From NCBI RefSeq assembly GCF_900116425.1, contig NZ_FPAS01000002.1:204537-268536 (forward strand): a DNA stretch of 64,000 nt, written 5' to 3'. Position numbers and translations under genes: made by a program. How positions within the stretch are numbered: the stretch's first letter is position 1; each line of letters starts with the position of its first letter. The stretch is from Lishizhenia tianjinensis. GTDB lineage: Bacteria; Bacteroidota; Bacteroidia; Flavobacteriales_D; Crocinitomicaceae. This document shows, one piece after another, positions 53,668-61,158 of this stretch. Below the pieces are notes generated by a model. That model worked only from the letters and a program-made list of their open reading frames with translations. It did not search any database and had not been told where the DNA came from.

Positions 53668-54431
53668 ATGTCTAAAAATACTGTCTCCAAACATTCTAAA
53701 ACTTCATCTGGAGTTTCTATGAAAGGCATGTGGGCTGTATCAGGGATACTTAGGTACATTCCATTTACCTCCTTACACCAATCCTGTAAAGCACGGTGTT
53801 GAATCAAAACATCGTCTTCTCCATCAACACAATAAATGTTCGCTTTTTTAGCTTCCTCTAACAAGGTTGTTGCATAGTTTTCTCTGTTGCGCATGGCCAA
53901 AGTAGTATGCTGTATGGCTTCCGTTGGCAATTTCTCTGCATCGTCTATTAGGCTACGAATTTCAATATCATGATTCGAAGGGTACATAAACAATCCAGGT
54001 ATAGCCTGTTGTAGAAAGCTGCGTTTTTTTGTGTTGAGCAATTCTACCAAACGCAACCTGTTTTCTTTTCTAAAGGGTGTGTCTTCAAACGGGTGACTGT
54101 TCAACAAACAAATTGAAGCGGGTGGAATTGAACTCTTTAAAAGCTCTAAACCTATGTAGCCGCCCAAACTGTGACCAAGCACAGCATATTTTGTTAGGCC
54201 TAAACTTTGAATTAGCTTAGCAACCGGTTGAGCAATAGATTGCATGTCATCTGTTAATGGATGCTCGGCCGACTTTCCATGTCCGGGCAAATCGATACTA
54301 ATAAATTGGAAGCCCTCAAAACTCTGCCTGATTTCCTTCCACATGGTTTCGTCTTCTAGGAAACCGTGCAACAAAAGAACAGGATAACCGTTGCCAGTTA
54401 TCCTGTAATATAAACCGTTATGTGCTAACAT
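53649..54431 (-). CDS. Alpha/beta hydrolase
   Basis: 260 residues, no signal peptide. Alpha/beta-hydrolase fold: oxyanion motif LLHGFLEDETMW near residue 20, nucleophile elbow GHSLGGYIGL with Ser about residue 86, acid in VDGEDDVLI near 202 and late His in DTAHMPFIE. Its start lies 2 nt after the stop of aminopeptidase P, so it is the second gene of a leftward operon. Substrate unknown; relatives include carboxylesterases. Confidence 0.85.
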   Translation of the reverse strand: MLAHNGLYYRITGNGYPVLLLHGFLEDETMWKEIRQSFEGFQFISIDLPGHGKSAEHPLTDDMQSIAQPVAKLIQSLGLTKYAVLGHSLGGYIGLELLKSSIPPASICLLNSHPFEDTPFRKENRLRLVELLNTKKRSFLQQAIPGLFMYPSNHDIEIRSLIDDAEKLPTEAIQHTTLAMRNRENYATTLLEEAKKANIYCVDGEDDVLIQHRALQDWCKEVNGMYLSIPDTAHMPFIETPDEVLECLETVFLDIKKRED

Positions 54432-54433
54432 AA

Positions 54434-55726
54434 TTAGTCGTTCATTATAGATTCTATTTCTTCAATCTCAATTGGAATGTCTCCCATTAAGTTCAATGGA
54501 GCTTGACCTTCTCTCACTACTAGGTCATCTTCTAAACGAATACCAATATTCTCATTCGGAATGTAAATACCAGGCTCACAAGTAAAGACCATATTTTCTT
54601 GAATAGGCTCAGTCCACAAACCTAAATCGTGCGTATCTAAACCAATGAAGTGAGAAGTACCGTGCATGAAGTATTTCTTGTAGGCTGGCCAATCTGGGTT
54701 TTCGTTTTTCACATCTGTTTGATCTAACAATCCAAGACCTAACAATTCAGATGTCATTAATTTACCAACTTCTTGGTGGTATTCTCCTAACATGGTTCCA
54801 GGAACTAACAATTGCTCTGAAGCTTTCTTCACACGTAAAACTGCATTGTACACATCTTTTTGTCTGTCTGTAAACCTTCCGTTAACTGGGAAAGTACGCG
54901 TGAGATCTGAACAGTAGTTGGCGTATTCAGCACCGAAGTCCATCAAAATCAAATCACCGTCTTTACACTCTTTGTTGTTTTCAATGTAGTGTAAAACGCA
55001 AGCGCTTTTTCCAGAAGCAATAATTGGTGTGTAGGCAAAACCTTTCGAACGACTTCTTAAGAACTCGTGCATGATTTCTGCTTCCAATTCGTATTCCATT
55101 ACACCTGGCTTCAATGCTTTTAAAACTCTATGAACACCAGCTTTAGTGATGTCACACGCTCTTTGCATCAAATCCAATTCTATAGGGTGCTTCACACTTC
55201 TAATTCTGTGCATGATAGGTGCACTTTTTCTTACTTGGTGAGCAGGGAATTGAGCCACAACTTTTTTATTGAAACGCTTTTCATGTGTCTCAACTTCTGT
55301 TTTTGCTCTGGTGTGTTCGTTGGTGTTTAAGTAAATTGTATCTGCCTCAGCCATCATTTGCTTGAAGATAGTTTCAAACTCATGACGCCAGTAAACCGTT
55401 GTAATTCCAGAGGTTTCGAAAGCAGCTTCTTTCGTCAATTTCTCTCCCTCCCAAACGGCGATGTGGTCGTTGGTTTCAGTTAAGAATAATACTTCTCTAA
55501 ATTTTTCTGTCTTTGCATTTGGGAAAATTACAAGGATACTATCCTCTTGGTCTACCCCTGAAAGGTGGAAAATATCTCCCGATTGTTTAAATGGTAATGT
55601 GCTGTCTGCTCCTGTAGGAAATACATCATTAGAAGTAAATACCGCTAAAGCATTTCCTTCCATATGTTGTATAAATCTTTTTCTGTTTGAAATGAAAAGT
55701 TCTTTGTCAATTCTATCGTACTTCAT
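54434..55726 (-). CDS. Xaa-Pro aminopeptidase (aminopeptidase P family)
   Basis: 430 residues, cytosolic. Cleaves N-terminal residues before proline. Domain order is the AMP_N regulatory domain (about 5-140) and the creatinase/pita-bread M24 catalytic domain (about 175-420). Metal ligands and catalytic His are visible: ILMDFGAEYANYCSDLTRTF (two Asp), HGTSHFIGLDTHDLG (His), TCEPGIYIP (Glu), GIRLEDDLVV (Glu). First gene of a leftward operon with the hydrolase. Confidence 0.93.
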   Translation of the reverse strand: MKYDRIDKELFISNRKRFIQHMEGNALAVFTSNDVFPTGADSTLPFKQSGDIFHLSGVDQEDSILVIFPNAKTEKFREVLFLTETNDHIAVWEGEKLTKEAAFETSGITTVYWRHEFETIFKQMMAEADTIYLNTNEHTRAKTEVETHEKRFNKKVVAQFPAHQVRKSAPIMHRIRSVKHPIELDLMQRACDITKAGVHRVLKALKPGVMEYELEAEIMHEFLRSRSKGFAYTPIIASGKSACVLHYIENNKECKDGDLILMDFGAEYANYCSDLTRTFPVNGRFTDRQKDVYNAVLRVKKASEQLLVPGTMLGEYHQEVGKLMTSELLGLGLLDQTDVKNENPDWPAYKKYFMHGTSHFIGLDTHDLGLWTEPIQENMVFTCEPGIYIPNENIGIRLEDDLVVREGQAPLNLMGDIPIEIEEIESIMND

Positions 55727-55839
55727 TGTTGTGTTTTTAAGAAAGCTCGAAGATAATAAATTGTAGGAGAATTTGTGTCCGTAAATACTTTACGATCTAC
55801 TATTTCATATTTGTATCATAAACTTAAAAACGGCACAAA

Positions 55840-56157
55840 ATGAGAGCAGTATTTCAACATGTAAAAGTAAACTACATTTTAATTGAAGACGGTGATAAGG
55901 AAGCAACAGTTGACGCTATCATCCTGCAAAATGGGGAAGAGGTGGAAACTAAATTCTTTATGAGTCTATCTGATTTAAATGTAATGTTCAATAAGTTTCA
56001 AACATTGGGAGTAGAAATTTCTTTGAGCGAAAATTTCCAAGCTTACGAAACAGATAATGGCTTTTTGTACACACTTGACATGAAAAAATACGGTTGGGAA
56101 GACGTTTGTGTGGAGGAATTAAGTTTTGATCACAGCATAAGACAAATACGCGCATAA
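55840..56157 (+). CDS. Small protein of unknown function
   Basis: 105 residues, no signal peptide, acidic. Mixed alpha/beta pattern with no recognised motif. CATATTTG (55806-55813), seven of eight matches to the -7 box, lies 26 nt before the start. It overlaps the next small gene by 1 nt (TAATG), so the two are translationally coupled and probably work together. Confidence 0.65.
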   Translation: MRAVFQHVKVNYILIEDGDKEATVDAIILQNGEEVETKFFMSLSDLNVMFNKFQTLGVEISLSENFQAYETDNGFLYTLDMKKYGWEDVCVEELSFDHSIRQIRA

Positions 56158-56444
56158 TGAAAATAATAACGAAAGTAGAAGATTTAAGTAGGTCTGAGAT
56201 GATTTACATTTACCACCGTATTAGTGTGGGAAAGAGTTTGGATTTAATAGAAGTTGAAAATAATCCTTCGAAGTTCCTAGTGATGTATAAAGGCTTTAAT
56301 TTAGGGTATGTATTATTGCCTTCTAGCTTGAATTTAATGGAACAGCAACTTAAAAAATTGAAGGCAAAAGTGAGTCATTTCACCAAGAAAAAATTTTTAC
56401 CTATTCAAGGCTTAGATATAGAATTGAGTTATAATGAATGCTAA
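56157..56444 (+). CDS. Small protein of unknown function, partner of the preceding gene
   Basis: 95 residues, basic, with a MIYIYHRISVGKSL region and a short lysine-rich stretch (QQLKKLKAKVSHFTKKK). The pattern near 'YKGFNLGYVLL' is faintly like HIRAN-type small DNA-binding domains, too weak to name. Its start codon overlaps the preceding stop by 1 nt. No domain recognised with confidence. Confidence 0.65.
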   Translation: MKIITKVEDLSRSEMIYIYHRISVGKSLDLIEVENNPSKFLVMYKGFNLGYVLLPSSLNLMEQQLKKLKAKVSHFTKKKFLPIQGLDIELSYNEC

Positions 56445-56528
56445 GTGATGGGTTTTGTTTCATCTTAAGCAACCTTTCTTATATTTATCCGTACTTTTAG
56501 TAAATCGATATTTAGAAAATTAAGAAAA

Positions 56529-57164
56529 ATGAAATACGCATCACTTATTCTATCCCTATCTGCTTTAATGATAATTACTTCTTGTGCAAAGCCAGAAATT
56601 ATTCCTGCACCGAGCAATGACATTGAGTATAGAGCTCACTTTAAAGGTTTGGTAAACGGAGCTGAAGTTGAATTTACAGAGCACGTGGAGGATTTCTTTT
56701 GTGAAACTGAAAAATATGTGGATACCATTCCAGGTATACCGAATAGTGACAGCTCTTTCTGTATTTACTACTCTCAAATCAAATCTGAGCAACAAACTAT
56801 AAAACAAAGTATAGGTATAGGTTTAGGATGGTTAGAGTTTAACCCAACGATTACTTCAACGCCAGCATTAAATCAATTCAAAGAATTTTTTGAAGAAAGT
56901 TCAACTTATGATTTTGTGACTTTGGCAGAAGAGGGTGCACAAGTGGTGTATATAGATGAGACAGGGAAAGTTTGGACTTCTGGTGACGGAGGTGCTGGAG
57001 AGACTTTCGAAATAGTAGAAATGGAACAAGTTTCTGATGATACTGGAGATTATTTAATCTTCACAGCGAACTTCACTTGTCAGCTCTATTTCTATGATGC
57101 CAATGGAAATCCATCAAGTATAACGATACAAGACGCTGTCTACGAGGGAGTCTTTAAACGTTAA
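56529..57164 (+). CDS. Hypothetical lipoprotein
   Basis: 211 residues. Type II signal peptide with lipobox ITSC and lipidated C19. The mature part is acidic and beta-rich with cysteines (near 57, 76 and 187) and resembles small Bacteroidota beta-sandwich lipoproteins but no named domain. Alone, with its own terminator. Confidence 0.7.
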   Translation: MKYASLILSLSALMIITSCAKPEIIPAPSNDIEYRAHFKGLVNGAEVEFTEHVEDFFCETEKYVDTIPGIPNSDSSFCIYYSQIKSEQQTIKQSIGIGLGWLEFNPTITSTPALNQFKEFFEESSTYDFVTLAEEGAQVVYIDETGKVWTSGDGGAGETFEIVEMEQVSDDTGDYLIFTANFTCQLYFYDANGNPSSITIQDAVYEGVFKR

Positions 57165-57184
57165 GATGATTATAAGTTTATATT

Positions 57185-57223
57185 AAAAACGACTGTTTCT
57201 TTCGAATCAGTCGTTTTTTTTTT
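57185..57223 (+). terminator. Rho-independent terminator
   Basis: AAAACGACTG pairs with CAGTCGTTTT, 12-nt loop, long T run. Ends the lipoprotein gene just before the amidotransferase-like gene. Confidence 0.82.
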
Positions 57224-57245
57224 AAATTACATTGAAATTAGACGT

Positions 57246-57944
57246 ATGAGCAGGCAACTAAAAATAGCAATCATAGGTGATTTTAACTTTACGTTTAATT
57301 CACATCATGCGACGAATATGGCCATAGAGCATTCTGAGCGCTTGTTAGAGTTAGAGGTAAGTTATTACTGGATTAGAATCAAAGAAGCTTCTGAAATGAA
57401 AAAGAACGCTTTTTACGATTTTGATGGAATCTGGTTTGCACCTGGGGATAGCGAATCCATTTTTTATGTAACCAATATCTTACATACTGTGGTTCAACTA
57501 GAAATTCCCGTATTAATAACTGGAGAGGCATTTAAGTCATTTATAGATTTACTCATAGCCAGTTACAACCTCAACCCGAACAAAGAAAAGTTGATTTCTG
57601 AAAACTTAGTAGATGGTGATAAGTTTGAACCCATAGAAGTCTATCCCGTTTCTCCTCAACTTCAAAAGTTATATGCCGCCCATACCCGTCAAGAATTAAG
57701 TTCATCACGTTATAGCCTTTATCCTAGTCTTATTAATTACCTCAAAGATGAAGTTATTGATATAGAAGCCCTCAATCAATTTGAAGAACCTGAAATCATT
57801 TCTTTGAAGAATCATAACTTCTGTGTAGCCTCTATGTTTTGTCCGCAAATATGTAGTACACGAGAAATGCCCCACCCACTCATTACCGCCTTCTTTAATA
57901 TCTCCCACCAGTTAAACGAAAAAGTTCAGCCAAAAATCGGATAG
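57246..57944 (+). CDS. CTP-synthase C-terminal-like class I amidotransferase homologue lacking the catalytic cysteine
   Basis: 232 residues. It resembles 'CTP synthase C-terminal region-related' proteins: N-terminal IAIIGDFNFTFNSHHATNMA, then YDFDGIWFAPGDSESIFYV around residue 60, and a C-terminal CVASMFCPQICSTREMPHPL. In family members the glutaminase nucleophile sits in a G-T-C-G-G-F motif; the equivalent here reads LITGEAFKSF (about 93-102), with Glu in place of Cys. So it should not hydrolyse glutamine in the usual way. Monocistronic. Function unknown. Confidence 0.72.
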   Translation: MSRQLKIAIIGDFNFTFNSHHATNMAIEHSERLLELEVSYYWIRIKEASEMKKNAFYDFDGIWFAPGDSESIFYVTNILHTVVQLEIPVLITGEAFKSFIDLLIASYNLNPNKEKLISENLVDGDKFEPIEVYPVSPQLQKLYAAHTRQELSSSRYSLYPSLINYLKDEVIDIEALNQFEEPEIISLKNHNFCVASMFCPQICSTREMPHPLITAFFNISHQLNEKVQPKIG

Positions 57945-58043
57945 TATAAGTCCGTTAAACCGAACATTTTACCGTTAGTAGAAAAATATGCATGCAAAGG
58001 AAACTTTTTTCGTGTAAAAAGTTTCTAGTGTAATTTATGTGTG

Positions 58044-58051
58044 TACATTTG
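58044..58051 (+). promoter_or_regulatory. -7 box with start codon 4 nt downstream
   Basis: TACATTTG, exact TAnnTTTG, ends 4 nt before the ATG at 58056; a TTTc box lies 18 nt upstream (58022-58025). Predicted start of transcription is at or next to the ATG. Confidence 0.5.
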
Positions 58052-58055
58052 CAGC

Positions 58056-58673
58056 ATGGAAGAGAAAAAATTAGAATTGATAGAACAGATTTCTAAGGTT
58101 TTCATGCATTACGGTATCAAAAGTGTAACCATGGATGACTTGGCCAACCGGTTGGGTATCTCTAAGAAAACACTCTATGTTCATTTTAAAGATAAAAAGG
58201 ACATGGTGCGACAAATGGTTATTGCGAAAACTCAGCGAGACGCCGCGTTTTGTATGACAGCTAAAGAAGAGTCTGAAAATGCAATTGCGGCCTTCCTTAC
58301 CATTACCTCATACGTATTAAAGAAAATTAGAGAAGTACACCCTTCTGTGTTTTTTGATATGCAGAAGTATCATAACGATGCTTGGCAAATATTGGAAGAA
58401 CACAGGGTGGTTTTCATTCAACAATTATTGAAAGATAATATGGTGAGAGGAATGAAAGAAGGTATTTATCGGGATGATCTGAACCTAGAGATTATGCCGC
58501 GTTTGTTTATTGGTAGGTTCGATAGAGCTTTTGACCCCAAAACTTTTCCCCCAACTGAATTTAGTTTCGAGGAGGTTTTTAATGAAATGCTCATTTTCCA
58601 CCTGCGTGGTTTAGCAAACGAAAAAGGACTTAAATATTTACAAGAACGATTAAATAAAGAAGTAAATGATTAA
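58056..58673 (+). CDS. TetR/AcrR-family repressor
   Basis: 205 residues. N-terminal TetR helix-turn-helix (about 12-55; MDDLANRLGISKKTLYVHFK) and a variable ligand-binding domain. It heads the efflux operon, whose next gene starts 8 nt before its stop, and probably represses it in response to a substrate. The ATG at 58056 is chosen over an in-frame GTG at 58041, which lies inside the -7 box. The promoter would make a leaderless or nearly leaderless mRNA. Confidence 0.87.
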   Translation: MEEKKLELIEQISKVFMHYGIKSVTMDDLANRLGISKKTLYVHFKDKKDMVRQMVIAKTQRDAAFCMTAKEESENAIAAFLTITSYVLKKIREVHPSVFFDMQKYHNDAWQILEEHRVVFIQQLLKDNMVRGMKEGIYRDDLNLEIMPRLFIGRFDRAFDPKTFPPTEFSFEEVFNEMLIFHLRGLANEKGLKYLQERLNKEVND

Positions 58674-60000
58674 ACAAGTAACATCTGTTGCCCTTTTGTT
58701 TATCGCTGGTTTCTTACAAGCTCAAGAAGAAAAGTCGAGCTTTAGTTTGTACGAAGCACAGAGCTATGCATTGGAGCACGCAGAAGCAGTTAAAAATGCT
58801 CAATTGGACATTGAAGCAGCCAACCAAAAAGTGGTTGAAACACGAGCTATTGGGTTACCGCAAGTGAACATGGAAGCTGGCTTCCAGAATTTTTTGAATT
58901 TACCCGTACAGGTAGTGGATGGAGCATTCATTGGTCAACCCGGAACTACAGTTTCTTTTAGGGCTGGTACGGAGTATAATGCTTCGGCTGGACTCTCTGT
59001 GAATCAGTTAATATTTGACGGTAGCTATATCGTAGGTTTACAAGTGAGTAGGTTGTACAAGGATTTTTCCGTTGCAGCTGCTGAAGTTTCTGAAGAAGAA
59101 GTGTTGTACAATGTTACCAATGCCTACCAAATGGCCTTGATAGCGCAGAAAAACTTAGGATTCGTAGATTCTTTGGTTGATGCAACCCAGAAGTTGTTTG
59201 ACCAACAGAAGAATTACTACGAGCTGGGCATGATGCAAAAGGAAGATTTGGATCAGTTAGAGTTTTCTTTATTGAATGCAAAAACAAGTTTTGAAAATGC
59301 GCAAAATCAAATGAAAACGTCTATGGATTTGTTAAAAATGACTATGGCTTTTCCTTTGGATCAGAACATTGAATTAACCGATGATTTAAGCGTTTTGGTA
59401 AATCAAAGTTTCGCTTTGTCGGCAGATTTGGGAAGTATAGAAAACAACTTGAACTTACAAATGTTGGAGCGCCAGAAAACATTGAATGAGTACAATGTGA
59501 AAAACATGAAGGCCGCTAACTTGCCAAGTTTTGGAGCGTTTTTCAACCAACAATACAATGCTTATACCAATGAGTTCGATCTTTTTGCTAGTGATCAACC
59601 TTATTACGGACAAACAGTATGGGGATTAAAATTAACCATTCCTGTTTTCTCAAGTGGGTCGCGTTCGGCAAAAACAAAACAAGCCATTATAGAAGTAAAA
59701 AAGGCTGAAAATGAAATCGACCAATTAAAACGCCAATTGGAATTCCAAGAAATGAAGTTGCGCAATGATTTTTACAACGCTAAACGCATGTTGGAATTGC
59801 AAGAGAAAAATGTACAGTTGGCAAAAAGTATTTACGAAAACGCCTTGGCAAAAAAGGAGATAGGTGAAGGTAATAGCATCATCGTTTCACAAAAATACAG
59901 TCAGTTAATCAACGCACAAACACAATATGTTTCGGCTTTGGTGAACGTTCTAAACGCACGTTTGGAGATAGACAAACTTTACCACAAAATAGTTAAATAA
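58666..60000 (+). CDS. TolC-family outer-membrane efflux protein
   Basis: 444 residues. Signal peptide (about 1-18), then the two repeated helical-barrel halves of outer membrane factor proteins (SLYEAQSYALEHAEAVKNAQ; later LVNSGLM-like KNYYELGMMQKEDLDQLEFS, and KSIYENALAKKEIGEGNSII). Forms the exit channel of a tripartite pump. Overlaps the TetR gene by 8 nt and is followed 26 nt later by the adaptor gene. Confidence 0.88.
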   Translation: MIKQVTSVALLFIAGFLQAQEEKSSFSLYEAQSYALEHAEAVKNAQLDIEAANQKVVETRAIGLPQVNMEAGFQNFLNLPVQVVDGAFIGQPGTTVSFRAGTEYNASAGLSVNQLIFDGSYIVGLQVSRLYKDFSVAAAEVSEEEVLYNVTNAYQMALIAQKNLGFVDSLVDATQKLFDQQKNYYELGMMQKEDLDQLEFSLLNAKTSFENAQNQMKTSMDLLKMTMAFPLDQNIELTDDLSVLVNQSFALSADLGSIENNLNLQMLERQKTLNEYNVKNMKAANLPSFGAFFNQQYNAYTNEFDLFASDQPYYGQTVWGLKLTIPVFSSGSRSAKTKQAIIEVKKAENEIDQLKRQLEFQEMKLRNDFYNAKRMLELQEKNVQLAKSIYENALAKKEIGEGNSIIVSQKYSQLINAQTQYVSALVNVLNARLEIDKLYHKIVK

Positions 60001-60026
60001 GAAAATTACATAAGTAAGATATAGAA

Positions 60027-61154
60027 ATGAAAAAGTTCAATTTTTTAGTAGTAGCTGTATTGGGAGTGGCGGTTGCTGCTTGTAATTCACCTATGGGTTC
60101 TTTAGATAAGTTAAAGAAAGAAAAGGCAGAATTAAAAGATAAAATTAAAGAGCTAGACGATAAGATTGCAGCCCTAGATACGGTTAAAGAATATGTTTAT
60201 CCTTTGGTTGAATTTGGTGCAGCACGTACAGATAAATACGTTCATAAAATTTCAGTACAAGGAGCTGTAGAAACAGATAAAGATGCCTTGATTAATGCTG
60301 AAACTGGAGGTGTTATCCAAAGAATTTTAGTGAAAGAGGGACAAAGAGTGTCAAAAGGTCAAACTTTGGTAACCTTGGATGCTGAGATCCTAAGTAGCTC
60401 TATCAACGAAGTAAAAACATCTTTGTCTTTTGCAGAGTACATGTTAGACAAGCAGAAGCAATTGATGGAAAGAGGAGTTGGAAGTGAATTCGAATTGAAG
60501 CAAGCGGAAAATCAAGTAAACTCACTTCGTTCTAAATTAGAAACCTTGAGTGCGCAACGTAAACAAGCAAGTGTAACGGCTCCGTTTAGTGGTGTTGTGG
60601 ATAGAATTTTCCCGAAAGAAGGTGAGATTGCAGGACCACAATCACCTTTAGTTCGATTGGTGAACAATAGTGAAGTTCGCATTACAGCAGATATTTCTGA
60701 AAGTCACTTAACTGCTGTGAACATCGGAACTCCTATAGAAGTTTATGTTCCTACCTTAAAGGATACCTTCAATATGGAAGTAACGGCAAAAGCAAATTAC
60801 ATCGAACCTACAAACAGAACCTTTAGAATTCAATCATCTTTAAAGGGTAACAAACAGTTATTACCGAATATGGTAGCTGAATTACACATTACAGATATGA
60901 TTCTTGACTCTGTAATGGTGGTACCTACACAGTCTATCTTGAAAACACAACAAAACGAATCATTCTTGTACGTGGCCAACCATGAAGGAAGTGAAACCTA
61001 CAATGTAAGACGTGTTTATTTAGAAGTAATCAGTGCTTTCCAAGGAGAAAGTGCTATTCGCATACTTTCAGGTGAATTAAAAGACGGTGATGTTGTTGTG
61101 GCTAAAGGAGCAAGAGGAATTACTGAAAAAGACTTGGTAAAAGAAAAGAAATAG
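60027..61154 (+). CDS. RND efflux periplasmic adaptor (membrane fusion protein)
   Basis: 375 residues. Lipoprotein-type signal peptide (VAAC with lipidated C19 region), coiled-coil N-terminus, then lipoyl/barrel-sandwich halves (GGVIQRILVKEGQRVSKGQT and SVTAPFSGVVDRIFPKEGE), beta-barrel and membrane-proximal domains. Bridges inner-membrane RND pump and TolC-like channel. Followed by the RND pump gene after 4 nt. Confidence 0.9.
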   Translation: MKKFNFLVVAVLGVAVAACNSPMGSLDKLKKEKAELKDKIKELDDKIAALDTVKEYVYPLVEFGAARTDKYVHKISVQGAVETDKDALINAETGGVIQRILVKEGQRVSKGQTLVTLDAEILSSSINEVKTSLSFAEYMLDKQKQLMERGVGSEFELKQAENQVNSLRSKLETLSAQRKQASVTAPFSGVVDRIFPKEGEIAGPQSPLVRLVNNSEVRITADISESHLTAVNIGTPIEVYVPTLKDTFNMEVTAKANYIEPTNRTFRIQSSLKGNKQLLPNMVAELHITDMILDSVMVVPTQSILKTQQNESFLYVANHEGSETYNVRRVYLEVISAFQGESAIRILSGELKDGDVVVAKGARGITEKDLVKEKK

Positions 61155-61158
61155 GAAA

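Noticed and set aside
57165-57245. A stretch with TTCGAATC that might belong to a tRNA T-loop
   Set aside because: It is the loop of a terminator hairpin (57185-57223); no acceptor or anticodon arm can be formed.
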